A stretch of 7,467 nt of DNA, from the NCBI GenBank assembly GCA_944329545.1, contig CALVIK010000001.1:1-7467 (forward strand), written 5' to 3'. The stretch is from an uncultured Bacilli bacterium (lineage in GTDB: Bacteria > Bacillota_I > Bacilli_A > RF39 > UBA660). Both the position numbers and the translations under genes were made by a program. The notes under the pieces were generated by a model, which made no database searches, was not told where the DNA came from, and saw only the letters and a program-made list of their open reading frames with translations. Positions 1 through 6,573 of the stretch are shown one piece after another (the first letter of the stretch is position 1; every line of letters starts with the position of its first letter).

Positions 1-17
1 AAAAAAAAAAAAAAAAA
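1..17. repeat. A17 homopolymer at window edge
   Basis: A run of 17 A residues opens the window and is separated from the much longer 66-A run by 16 bases of A/T only. No coding potential is visible. Together with the long run it makes the left edge extremely low in complexity, so this edge may be where an assembly stopped. Confidence 0.9.
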
Positions 18-30
18 TTAAATTTTATAA

Positions 31-125
<95 letters not shown>

Positions 126-143
126 TTTTTAACATTTTTTGAC

Positions 144-167
144 AAAAAAAGACATTATCTGTCTTTT
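144..167 (-). terminator. Intrinsic terminator overlapping the stop codon of the coiled-coil gene
   Basis: On the minus strand AAAAGACA (160-167) and TGTCTTTT (147-154) form a perfect 8-bp stem with a 5-nt loop, and the T-run continues to position 144 for seven Ts in all. The TAA stop codon (155-157) lies in the hairpin loop, so the last codons of the gene make up the ascending arm. This is a compact end to the four-gene operon read from about 3990. Confidence 0.75.
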
Positions 168-1033
168 GGAATACTATCATATATTCTTTTTAATAAAGCT
201 GAAGTTTTATTTAATTTGTTTTTCATTTCATTCATTTGGTCTTTTAATTTAATATTTTCAGCTTCTAAGCGATTTTTAGCATCTTTTTCACTATTAAGAG
301 CACTAACAGCTTCTAAATTATTTTTCTTTAATTCATTAATTTCTTCTTTTAATGAATTAATTTGTTCATTAGCTTCATCTAAATTAGCGTGTAATTGATT
401 ATAGTTATTTACAAATCCATCAACAGCATTACTGATATTAGCTAAATCATCAATTTCTTCATCTTCTTTTACTTCTTCTGGTTTACTAGCAAATATTTCA
501 TGTGGTGTTAATAAAGGTTTTTCTTCTTTTGGTTCTTCTTCAATGTCATCACTTAAAACATTTAAACTTTCCATAACATTTGATAAATCTTCAATTTCAT
601 CTAACAAGTTTTCAGCTTCTTTTGAAGAAATATTAACCATCTCATCAACAAAATCATCAGTATCTCCAGCAAAGGTATCAATGTAATCACCATAAATATT
701 AAGTTCTGTTATTTTACTCATAACATCTTCTATACTAACTTGATATTTATTCATTAAATTACGAATGTTTTTATCTTTAGAATAAGTTTCGAAGAAATCT
801 AAATCATCAGGAAGCAAAATATTTGCTCTAAAAATTTGTTTTTCTTCCCTGCCTTGTTCACCATCATCAAAATGAATTCCCATGCTATCGATAACATTTT
901 CAATAAATTCTTCTTTTTCGTTGATTGCATCTTCTACTGATTCTTTTTCAAACTTTTTAAACAAATCTTCATTATCTTTACGAATTTTATTTGCTAATTT
1001 TTTGATTGCTAAAAATCTTTCTTTTTCCAACAT
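155..1033 (-). CDS. Acidic coiled-coil protein of unknown function
   Basis: A 292-residue protein that I do not recognise. Residues 1-50 are a charged helical stretch. Residues 65-125 look globular and include a segment (about 88-113) with the pattern of a small helical domain. Residues 125-200 are strongly acidic with a Glu/Lys/Pro-rich linker near 164-195. Residues about 205-285 form a long predicted coiled coil with Leu/Ile/Met at heptad-like spacing. There is no signal peptide or membrane segment, and no Cys or Trp, so a soluble, elongated cytoplasmic protein is likely. The start is set by the Shine-Dalgarno GAGGTGG four bases upstream of ATG. It is the last gene of the operon with PBP, rpmG and efp (30-bp gap to efp), and a terminator begins at its stop codon. 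A scaffold-like or cell-division/morphology role is possible from shape and context only; no function is shown. Confidence 0.85.
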   Translation of the reverse strand: MLEKERFLAIKKLANKIRKDNEDLFKKFEKESVEDAINEKEEFIENVIDSMGIHFDDGEQGREEKQIFRANILLPDDLDFFETYSKDKNIRNLMNKYQVSIEDVMSKITELNIYGDYIDTFAGDTDDFVDEMVNISSKEAENLLDEIEDLSNVMESLNVLSDDIEEEPKEEKPLLTPHEIFASKPEEVKEDEEIDDLANISNAVDGFVNNYNQLHANLDEANEQINSLKEEINELKKNNLEAVSALNSEKDAKNRLEAENIKLKDQMNEMKNKLNKTSALLKRIYDSIPKDR

Positions 1034-1063
1034 ATTTCCACCTCTTTTTATTCTTTCTTTTAT

Positions 1064-1621
1064 TTATGCTCTTGAATCGTATTTTCCATCTTTAGTTGAT
1101 ACTATAACCGTATCACCTTCACTAATAAACAATGGAACTTTAACTTTCAAACCATTTTCTAATTCAACTTCTTTAGTCGCATTAGTAGCTGTATTACCTT
1201 TAACAGCTGGTTCAGCTTGCGTTACCGCATAACTAATTTTTTCTGGTAAAGTTATTCCTAAAAGTTCACCTTTATAAAAAGTAACATCAACTTCTAATCC
1301 TTCTTTTAAATATTTTGCATCATCACCAATTTGCGTTTTAGTAAGTTCAATTTGTTCATAAGTTTCCATATTCATAAAATTATAAACATCACTACTACCA
1401 TATAAATATTGCATTGGCATTTTTTCAATAATCGCTTTTTCTAATTTAATATTGGTATTAAAAGTTTTTTCAATAGTTGAACCAGTTCTTAAATTTTTGA
1501 GTTTTATTCTAACAAAAGCTGGACCTTTACCCGGTTTAACATGAAGAAATTCTAATATTAAATAGATATTACCTTCAATGATTACAGTCATCCCATTTTT
1601 TATGTCATTAATATTAATCAT
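1064..1621 (-). CDS. efp: Translation elongation factor P
   Basis: EF-P binds between the P and E sites of the ribosome and relieves stalling at consecutive prolines. The 185-residue protein has the family's usual length. It shows an N-terminal KOW-like domain (about 1-62) with the HVKPGKG loop, then two OB-fold domains (about 65-126 and 128-185) ending in the characteristic DGKYDSRA tail. The loop lysine is K32, the residue that carries the 5-aminopentanol modification in Bacillus subtilis; whether it is modified here is unknown. MQYLYGSSD and YEQIEL are further family landmarks, and the overall match to B. subtilis EF-P is clear. The ATG follows GGAGATG at suitable spacing. It lies 17 bp after rpmG and 30 bp before the coiled-coil gene, so it is probably cotranscribed with the PBP gene rather than driven by its own promoter. 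Confidence 0.97.
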   Translation of the reverse strand: MININDIKNGMTVIIEGNIYLILEFLHVKPGKGPAFVRIKLKNLRTGSTIEKTFNTNIKLEKAIIEKMPMQYLYGSSDVYNFMNMETYEQIELTKTQIGDDAKYLKEGLEVDVTFYKGELLGITLPEKISYAVTQAEPAVKGNTATNATKEVELENGLKVKVPLFISEGDTVIVSTKDGKYDSRA

Positions 1622-1638
1622 TTAATCATCTCCATATT

Positions 1639-1806
1639 TTATTTTTTTTCTTTATGTAAAGTATGTTTACGGCATTTTGGACAGTAAACTTTTAACTCTA
1701 GACGCTCTGGAGTATTTCTTTTATTTTTTTCTGTACGCTTAGTTTCATTATTACAAACAGTACAAACAAGGGTCGTATTTTCTCTTGCTTCACCTTTTTT
1801 TGCCAT
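1639..1806 (-). CDS. rpmG: 50S ribosomal protein L33 (zinc-binding type)
   Basis: A 55-residue gene beginning MAKKGEARENTTLVC. It is a component of the large ribosomal subunit near the E site. Two CxxC pairs, C15/C18 and C42/C45, identify the zinc-binding (C+) form of L33, and the intervening TKRTEKNKRNTPERLELKVYC stretch carries the usual L33 signature. The length (about 49-55 in the family) is normal. The start is fixed by a strong GGAGGG eight bases upstream of ATG, and the stop is TAA. It sits 43 bp after the PBP gene and 17 bp before efp. From memory, rpmG next to a class B PBP gene is also seen in other Bacilli such as staphylococci. Genomes with C+ L33 often carry a C- paralog, which could only be checked outside this window. 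Confidence 0.96.
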   Translation of the reverse strand: MAKKGEARENTTLVCTVCNNETKRTEKNKRNTPERLELKVYCPKCRKHTLHKEKK

Positions 1807-1849
1807 GATTTTCCCTCCTTTTTTACATATCTATACATATTATACCAAA

Positions 1850-3964
1850 TTATTGATAAATTTCAAAGTATTTTTGTGAAATTGCTTGCGCTAATCGCTT
1901 ATTTACCGATGATTGATAAGTAGTTCGCCCATCACTTCGTGAAACATCAGGGGAAATAATCGTAAAAGTAACTTCTGGATTGTCACTTGGCGCATAAGCA
2001 ACAAAAGTCGTTGTAATAGTTTCTTTGTCAACAACATTATCTCCATCAGTATCGATAAAACTTTGACTAGTTCCGGTTTTGCCGGCTGGTTTATAAGTCA
2101 TATTAATATAACCAGCTCCGGTTCCATAGCTCATAACGGCTTCAAAACCTTGTTTTACTCGATCTAAATATTCAGTTTTTGTATTTACTTTGTTCAAAAC
2201 AGTCGTTTCTGTTTCATTTTCAATTTGACCATTATTATAAAGTCCTTTATATAAATATGGTTTTACTCTAGCGCCTCCACTTGCAATTGTTCCAATATAT
2301 TGAGTTAATTGAATTGGCGTATAAGTATCATATTGACCTATCGAAAAATCTAATAAATGGCCTGAAGATGTACTATTTCCTTTGTAACCTAAGCTTTCAA
2401 CCGGTAAGTCAATTCCCGTTTTAACACCTAAACCAAATTCCGCAAAAGTATTTCGGTAAGTCGTAAAAGCTTCTTTATCAACCGAAAGTGGTTTATTGTA
2501 TACATAATTACCATGACCAACTTTAATAGCTGTATAAAATTGATAAGTGTTCGAAGATTGCGCTAAAGCGGTAATATCATTCAAATAACCCAAATATTTC
2601 CAAGAACATTTTTCCGGTGTAGCCGCAATTTTAACGCAAGTATCATAACGCTTTTCCCCAATTTTTAAAGCTCCTGTATTATATCCAACTATTTGACTGG
2701 CTCCTTTAACAGCTGAACCCATAACCACTGGAGAAGTAACAATTCCTGGAGTATAATCATAGATTTTATACTGACCATTTTCTTCTTTCACTTGTTTACC
2801 AGCCATCGCTAAAATTTCTCCTGTATTAGGATTGGCAATAATAGCAAATGATCTATTATAAAATTCGGTATTAGCTTCTTTTTTCGTATTTAAAACTTCG
2901 GCTGTTAAAATTTCTTCTAAAGCCTTTTGCAGTTCAATATCAATCGTTAAAACAATGTCATTACCTCTTTTACCCTCTTCGATCAAAGTATAAGATCCAT
3001 CATCTTGAACTTGAAATTTATCTTTTTTACCTTTTAAAACATCTTCATATTCATATTCTAAATAACTAATACCAACGCGGTCATCTAAACTATATCCTTT
3101 ATCTAAATAATATTCTTTAAGTTCGGCCGGCAGGCCAGAAGAACTAGAAGAAACATTACCTAAAATTGAACGAAAAACACTACCATAAGGATATTCTCGT
3201 TCCCAATCTAATTTCGTATTAACACCTTTAAGCTCACTAATATTTTCCGATACTAAAGCATATTCTTCATCGGTGACATTTTCGTTTTTAATAGTCTTTT
3301 CTTCATAAGAATAACCCGTATTCATAAGTGTATAAATATAAGCAGCTTTTTTATCACGATTATCGTAAATACTTAAATCTTCAGTAGTTATACGCTCTAT
3401 TTGCCATTTGTTAATGTCATCGTTAGTTATTTTTCTTTTTTCCAAGCGTTCCCACTCTTCATCAGTTATTTTAGCCTTAGCTTTTTTCGGGTGATTAACA
3501 AGCCAAAAATATTTTAAATCAACTTCTTTTAACTTAGAAACATCTAAATCTATCATATCACCTAGTTTATAAGCCACTTCTATTTCTTCTTTACTACTAA
3601 CTCCTGAGGGCTTTTGATAAGAAATTACTTTTAATGGTTTGTTGTCGACAATTAAGTTGCCATTACGGTCATAAATACGCCCCCGTGGCGCTGAATCACC
3701 ATAAACTATTTGTTTAGTTAAACTTTCCATCTCCGAAGCGTAATGTTCATTTTGAACAACTTGAACAAAAAACAGGCCAATAATTAAAACAAGAATAAAA
3801 AGCATAACAATAGCTGTTAAAATATTATAGCGTTTTTCAATTTCAATACGCACATCTTTATTTATTTTATAACCAGAAAAAAAAGTCATCGGTTTTCTTT
3901 TTTTTACTGCGGATAAACTTTTTTGCACAATAGTTTTTTTCTTTTTTTTAAAATTTTTAAGCAT
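1850..3964 (-). CDS. Class B penicillin-binding protein, PBP2A/PbpH-like D,D-transpeptidase
   Basis: Membrane-anchored transpeptidase that cross-links peptidoglycan, probably during cell elongation with a SEDS glycosyltransferase encoded elsewhere. With the start chosen here the protein has 704 residues, close to B. subtilis PBP2A and PbpH. It has a Lys/Arg-rich cytoplasmic tail (1-45), one transmembrane helix (about 48-71), the dimerisation/pedestal region starting with APRGRIYDRNG (92-102) and containing the WEREYPYG stretch, then the transpeptidase domain. Active-site motifs are complete: SAVK with catalytic S417 and K420, SSN at 470-472, and KTGTS at 629-633. The only cysteines, C443 and C453, lie close together outside the membrane. 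The start is the ATG at 3964 because GGAGGTGAT (3968-3976) sits just before it; an in-frame ATG at 3991 would add nine residues but has no comparable site. It is the first gene of the operon. Subclass (pbpA versus mrdA naming) is uncertain, so no symbol is given. Confidence 0.95.
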   Translation of the reverse strand: MLKNFKKKKKTIVQKSLSAVKKRKPMTFFSGYKINKDVRIEIEKRYNILTAIVMLFILVLIIGLFFVQVVQNEHYASEMESLTKQIVYGDSAPRGRIYDRNGNLIVDNKPLKVISYQKPSGVSSKEEIEVAYKLGDMIDLDVSKLKEVDLKYFWLVNHPKKAKAKITDEEWERLEKRKITNDDINKWQIERITTEDLSIYDNRDKKAAYIYTLMNTGYSYEEKTIKNENVTDEEYALVSENISELKGVNTKLDWEREYPYGSVFRSILGNVSSSSSGLPAELKEYYLDKGYSLDDRVGISYLEYEYEDVLKGKKDKFQVQDDGSYTLIEEGKRGNDIVLTIDIELQKALEEILTAEVLNTKKEANTEFYNRSFAIIANPNTGEILAMAGKQVKEENGQYKIYDYTPGIVTSPVVMGSAVKGASQIVGYNTGALKIGEKRYDTCVKIAATPEKCSWKYLGYLNDITALAQSSNTYQFYTAIKVGHGNYVYNKPLSVDKEAFTTYRNTFAEFGLGVKTGIDLPVESLGYKGNSTSSGHLLDFSIGQYDTYTPIQLTQYIGTIASGGARVKPYLYKGLYNNGQIENETETTVLNKVNTKTEYLDRVKQGFEAVMSYGTGAGYINMTYKPAGKTGTSQSFIDTDGDNVVDKETITTTFVAYAPSDNPEVTFTIISPDVSRSDGRTTYQSSVNKRLAQAISQKYFEIYQ

Positions 3965-4014
3965 TTTATCACCTCCGAAACTTTTTTTCATATATTTAAT
4001 ATAAAGGGGGAACT
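3965..4014. promoter_or_regulatory. Divergent intergenic region between PBP operon and DUF2624-like gene
   Basis: Only 50 bp separate the two divergent start codons, so both promoters must be packed here or reach into the coding sequences. The A/T core at about 3988-4005 contains hexamers resembling -10 elements on both strands (TATATT on minus at 3996-4001; TATAAA on plus at about 4000-4005). No convincing -35 element is present for either. The plus gene is served by GGGGG at 4006-4010, four bases before its ATG. Exact promoters cannot be assigned from the sequence. Confidence 0.4.
3968..3976 (-). promoter_or_regulatory. Nine-base consensus Shine-Dalgarno of the PBP gene
   Basis: GGAGGTGAT is fully complementary to the usual 16S rRNA 3' end (ATCACCTCC) and lies three bases before the ATG at 3964. 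It decides the start of the PBP gene: the alternative upstream ATG at 3991 would put this site inside the coding sequence. Confidence 0.85.
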
Positions 4015-4275
4015 ATGAATTATTTTATCGAAAAATATATTAATAATCTCACCATAAATAATATAAATGATTTTGCTAAAAAAAACAATATTTTTTTAAC
4101 AGAAAAAGAATTAAATTTACTATATCATATTACTAAAAATAATTACTTAGACATATTAAATGGTCACGATGAACAAATAAAGGTTTTCTTAAAAGCTAAT
4201 TTATCGAAAAAAAATTATGAATTAATTATTAATTTATACAATGAATATAAAAAGAAATATCAAAATTATTTATAA
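4015..4275 (+). CDS. Small helical protein, DUF2624/YqfT-like
   Basis: An 86-residue, Asn/Lys/Leu-rich, all-helical soluble protein without Cys, Trp or membrane segments. The pattern NLT...INDFAKKNNIFLTEKELNLL...IKVFLKANLSKKNYELIINLYNEY resembles, from memory, the DUF2624 family (B. subtilis YqfT), whose members are about 80-90 residues, have no known function and are encoded next to endonuclease IV (yqfS). The same neighbour is present here, but in convergent rather than tandem orientation. It is the only plus-strand gene of the window. A GGGGG Shine-Dalgarno supports the ATG. Its last 10 bp overlap the end of nfo. The family assignment rests on recalled sequence pattern and context and needs a profile search; that it is a real gene is fairly sure. 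Confidence 0.7.
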   Translation: MNYFIEKYINNLTINNINDFAKKNNIFLTEKELNLLYHITKNNYLDILNGHDEQIKVFLKANLSKKNYELIINLYNEYKKKYQNYL

Positions 4276-4280
4276 TAATT
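4264..4280. repeat. Perfect AT-only inverted repeat carrying both convergent stop codons
   Basis: AATTATT (4264-4270) and AATAATT (4274-4280) are exact reverse complements with a 3-nt loop. One arm holds the nfo stop codon (4266-4268) and the plus-strand stop (4273-4275) begins in the loop and ends in the other arm. The stem has no G or C and no U-run directly behind it on either strand, so it would be a weak terminator; it may simply result from two TAA codons meeting in AT-rich sequence. Confidence 0.7.
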
Positions 4281-5180
4281 CCTGATATCACTAATTAAAT
4301 TATCATTCATTTTTTTATTTTTAATCATAGCAATTTCAAACTTATATGGTGGATACAATCTTTTTTTAGAATCATTGTTTTCACTAACATAAGGAGTTTC
4401 TAAAATTTTAGGAACTTTTTTTAATTTTGGATGATAAATTACTTTTATTAAAGTATCAAATCCCAAATGACCAAGACCCAAATTTTCATGACGATCTTTA
4501 TGAGATTCTAAATCATTTTTACTATCGTTAATATGAAGACACGCTAATTTATCAAGGCCAATTACTTTATCAAACTCTTCTAAAACTTTATCAAAATTTT
4601 TAACATCATAGCCAGCATCATTTATATGACAAGTATCAAGACAAACTTTAATTCTTTGCTTGTTTTCAACTTTATCCATTATGGCTCTAATTTCTTCAAA
4701 TGTTTTACCAACCTCACTACCTTTACCAGCCATCGTTTCTAATAAAATACTAGGTCCTTCACCTTTTAAAATGATATTTAAAGCATCAGCAATATTTTGA
4801 ATAGCAACTTCGGTTCCAAGACCGACATGGCTGCCAGGATGTAAAACGATTTTATTAACTCCAAAAACTTGGCTTCTGGAAATTTCTTCTTTTAAAAACT
4901 TAATGGCAAAATCCCATTTTTCTGGTTCTTTATTATTAGCTAAATTGACAATATAAGGCGCATGAATAACGACATTATTTATATCAATATTATTTTCTTT
5001 CATCAACTGATAAGCTTGTTTTAAATTTTCAAGATTTACTGGCGTGCGAAAGGTGTTTTGCGGAGCGCCGGTATAAAACATAAAAGTATTGGCTCCGTAA
5101 CTTAAGGCTTCCTTGACGCTGCCTACTAATCCACTATCTTTAGTATATGAAACATGACAACCAATAATTATTTCTTCCAT
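4266..5180 (-). CDS. nfo: Endonuclease IV (AP endonuclease)
   Basis: Zinc-dependent AP endonuclease of base excision repair; it cuts DNA 5' to abasic sites and trims blocked 3' ends. The 304-residue protein is a complete TIM-barrel enzyme of normal length. All nine expected metal ligands are visible: H73 (VIHAPY), H114 (VLHPGSH), E148 (LLETMAGKG), D182 and H185 (CLDTCHINDAGYD), H216 (LHINDSKN), D229 and H231 (DRHENLG) and E261 (ILETPY). The start at 5180 is preferred over an in-frame ATG at 5192 because GGTGAT (5185-5190) precedes it correctly, and because the likely transcription start at about 5190 would leave the upstream ATG without a leader. It has its own promoter behind the terminator of the spoIIP operon and converges with the DUF2624-like gene, overlapping it by 10 bp. 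Confidence 0.97.
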   Translation of the reverse strand: MEEIIIGCHVSYTKDSGLVGSVKEALSYGANTFMFYTGAPQNTFRTPVNLENLKQAYQLMKENNIDINNVVIHAPYIVNLANNKEPEKWDFAIKFLKEEISRSQVFGVNKIVLHPGSHVGLGTEVAIQNIADALNIILKGEGPSILLETMAGKGSEVGKTFEEIRAIMDKVENKQRIKVCLDTCHINDAGYDVKNFDKVLEEFDKVIGLDKLACLHINDSKNDLESHKDRHENLGLGHLGFDTLIKVIYHPKLKKVPKILETPYVSENNDSKKRLYPPYKFEIAMIKNKKMNDNLISDIRNYYK

Positions 5181-5196
5181 TAAAATCACCATCTAT

Positions 5197-5202
5197 ATCA
5201 TA
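5197..5202 (-). promoter_or_regulatory. Extended -10 promoter element for nfo
   Basis: On the minus strand TGTTATGAT contains a TG-n-TATGAT extended -10 motif, with the hexamer at 5197-5202. The expected -35 position 17 bp upstream falls in the T-run of the preceding terminator and does not match TTGACA, which is tolerated by extended -10 promoters. Transcription would begin near 5190, just upstream of the chosen nfo start. Confidence 0.5.
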
Positions 5203-5219
5203 ACACATTTTTTAAATAG

Positions 5220-5257
5220 AAAAAAGGCTATGAGCCGGCTAATTTAGCTAAAGCCTT
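5220..5257 (-). terminator. Putative intrinsic terminator of the spoIIP operon
   Basis: At the end of the small membrane protein gene the minus strand reads GGCT-CAT-AGCC followed by six Ts (5220-5225). A longer alternative pairs AAGGCT (5252-5257) with AGCCTT (5224-5229) around a loop that contains the palindrome AGCCGGCT (5233-5240). The TAG stop codon (5228-5230) lies within the structure. This is the most GC-rich local cluster in the intergenic sequence, and it would separate the spoIIP operon from nfo. Which fold forms is unclear. Confidence 0.55.
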
Positions 5258-5560
5258 AAAACTACTATCAACAGCGCTTTTTATACAATTTTCTGCTAAT
5301 GCTGATAATTTTAAACCAGTCGCGGAAATAGTATTTTGATAATTATTTTCAGTTTGTGGCAAATAATCTTTAATATCTACTTCTTTACCTTTAGCTACAT
5401 CTTGTTCAAATTCTTTAATTTTTTCTTCTGTCAAAACACTTTTTTTATAGTTTTTGTATTCAAAATACCCCATACCTTCAGAAAAATATAAGACTAAGAA
5501 AGCTGTTAAAAAAACTAAAAATGTAAAGCGAAAAATCTTTTTAGATACTTTATATTTCAT
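5228..5560 (-). CDS. Small single-pass membrane protein encoded with SpoIIP
   Basis: A 110-residue protein that I do not recognise by name. It has a basic N-terminus (1-11), one hydrophobic helix (about 10-27), a charged segment (35-67) with FEQDVAKGKEVDIKDYL, and an amphipathic Ala/Lys/Leu-rich C-terminal helix (about 80-108). The orientation suggested by the basic N-terminus puts the bulk outside the membrane. The start at 5560 is chosen because GGAG lies seven bases before it; an ATG two codons further upstream is too close to that site. Its 5' end overlaps spoIIP by 11 bp, so the two are translationally coupled. In B. subtilis spoIIP is followed by yqxA, a gene for a similarly sized membrane protein, so this may be a positional counterpart; homology is not shown. 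It ends in TAG, the only non-TAA stop here. Confidence 0.8.
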   Translation of the reverse strand: MKYKVSKKIFRFTFLVFLTAFLVLYFSEGMGYFEYKNYKKSVLTEEKIKEFEQDVAKGKEVDIKDYLPQTENNYQNTISATGLKLSALAENCIKSAVDSSFKALAKLAGS

Positions 5561-6494
5561 TGACATACTCCGCTATTATTGGGGCTAAAAGTTCTAAAGT
5601 GTTTAATACCTCATCAATCGTCGAATGCTGAGAACCTATTTCTAAAAGTATTAAATTAGGGCTTAAATCTTGATTATAAACACCATTAACACCCGCGCCG
5701 CCTTTAGTTAACACACCTCTAGTTAAAGACGGGTATTTTTCTTTTATCATGGCATTTAATTTATTGGCTTTAGCTAAATTCTCATCACTTGTTTCATAAT
5801 CTAAACCGCTGACAAAAATTATTTTAGCGCAAGATTTATTGTTAATAACAGTTGTCACTTTGTCTTTACTAACACTATCGCGGTGCAAGTCTATTATAAG
5901 CTTATAGGCTTTATCTTTAATAGCCGGTGATACAAATTGTCTACTCGCTTCATAACTTTTAGCATGAGACATATTGTTTAAATTCATGTAATCAATTAAA
6001 TTATCTTCTAAAACTGTAGAAGCAACCCCCTCTTTATTTAATTTATCTTGTAAAATATAAGAAGCCATCATTACTCCCGGTTTTATGTTATAAGCAGCAA
6101 GTCCTTGGCCTTGATATTCTTCCGCTTGATGAGAATTATAAATATAGACGCTAGGGTTTTCTACTTCAATAATATCATTATTAATGTTTTTAACATAGCT
6201 CGTTTCAACTTTATCGCCTTTATAATGAAAGGTATTTTCTAAAATACTTACGGGTTCGTTTACATTCAAGGCTTTAGCAAATAATTTAGAAACTAAATCA
6301 TCAGCTTTTTTTTCATATAATAAATGATAATTAGAATCAGCAAGTAGACATTTGACAAATTCCTCGTTACTATGAACTAATTTAAAATTCATAATTAAGT
6401 TGAAAGAAAGTTCATAGCCTAAAAAAACTAAAAAAATATAGACAAAAATTCTTTTTTTTACTTTTCTTTTTTTTACGGTTTTAACTCTTTTCAT
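5550..6494 (-). CDS. spoIIP: Stage II sporulation protein P, peptidoglycan amidase/endopeptidase
   Basis: SpoIIP is the membrane-anchored hydrolase that, with SpoIID and SpoIIM, dissolves septal peptidoglycan during engulfment of the forespore. The 314-residue protein has a very basic N-terminus (1-15), one transmembrane segment (about 16-36), a short linker and a C-terminal amidase-like catalytic domain (about 112-314). Candidate zinc/catalytic residues are H122 and E125 (YNSHQAEEY), H204 (DLHRD) and E285 (LLEIGS). The family landmarks SYEASR, IIDLHRD, RGVLTKGGAGVNGVYNQDLS and the final TxxE-like region match B. subtilis SpoIIP closely. It is shorter than the 401-residue B. subtilis protein, mainly in the linker. 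The usual HTH-x-x-E is NSH-x-x-E here and the usual EGG-type motif reads EIGS. GGGTGG four bases before ATG sets the start. The gene has its own -10 element and is followed by the coupled small membrane gene. Confidence 0.93.
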   Translation of the reverse strand: MKRVKTVKKRKVKKRIFVYIFLVFLGYELSFNLIMNFKLVHSNEEFVKCLLADSNYHLLYEKKADDLVSKLFAKALNVNEPVSILENTFHYKGDKVETSYVKNINNDIIEVENPSVYIYNSHQAEEYQGQGLAAYNIKPGVMMASYILQDKLNKEGVASTVLEDNLIDYMNLNNMSHAKSYEASRQFVSPAIKDKAYKLIIDLHRDSVSKDKVTTVINNKSCAKIIFVSGLDYETSDENLAKANKLNAMIKEKYPSLTRGVLTKGGAGVNGVYNQDLSPNLILLEIGSQHSTIDEVLNTLELLAPIIAEYVNEI

Positions 6495-6511
6495 AATACC
6501 ACCCTTTTAAT

Positions 6512-6523
6512 CTAATATATTAG
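6512..6523. promoter_or_regulatory. 12-bp palindrome at the spoIIP transcription start
   Basis: CTAATATATTAG is a perfect palindrome located between the spoIIP -10 hexamer and its ribosome binding site, covering the predicted start of transcription (about 6518). This position would suit a repressor operator. Because the region is almost entirely A/T, chance is a serious alternative. Confidence 0.35.
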
Positions 6524-6524
6524 T

Positions 6525-6530
6525 ATTATA
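6525..6530 (-). promoter_or_regulatory. Consensus -10 element of the spoIIP operon
   Basis: A perfect TATAAT hexamer on the minus strand lies 30 bases before the spoIIP ATG. No good -35 box is present at 17 bp, although TTTACA occurs 21 bp upstream, too far for a standard promoter. The match is to the vegetative sigma-A -10; I do not see a convincing sigma-E or sigma-F type pair. Confidence 0.5.
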
Positions 6531-6573
6531 AGATGCTAGAACAAAATAAAATGTAAAAAAAACTGTTAAAATT

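Noticed and set aside
216..398. A 60-codon open frame on the plus strand
   Set aside because: It lies wholly inside the coiled-coil gene on the opposite strand, is Phe/Ser/Leu-rich as expected from the antisense of Lys/Glu-rich coding sequence, and has no ribosome binding site worth noting.
882..1232. A 116-codon open frame on the plus strand
   Set aside because: It crosses the start of the coiled-coil gene and the end of efp, both well supported on the minus strand; its composition is typical antisense shadow.
3965..3991. Upstream ATG adding nine residues to the PBP
   Set aside because: The nine-base Shine-Dalgarno of the downstream ATG would lie within this extension, and no comparable site precedes the upstream ATG.
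5181..5192. Upstream ATG adding four residues to Nfo
   Set aside because: It would sit at or before the predicted transcription start and would overlap the GGTGAT ribosome binding site of the better start.
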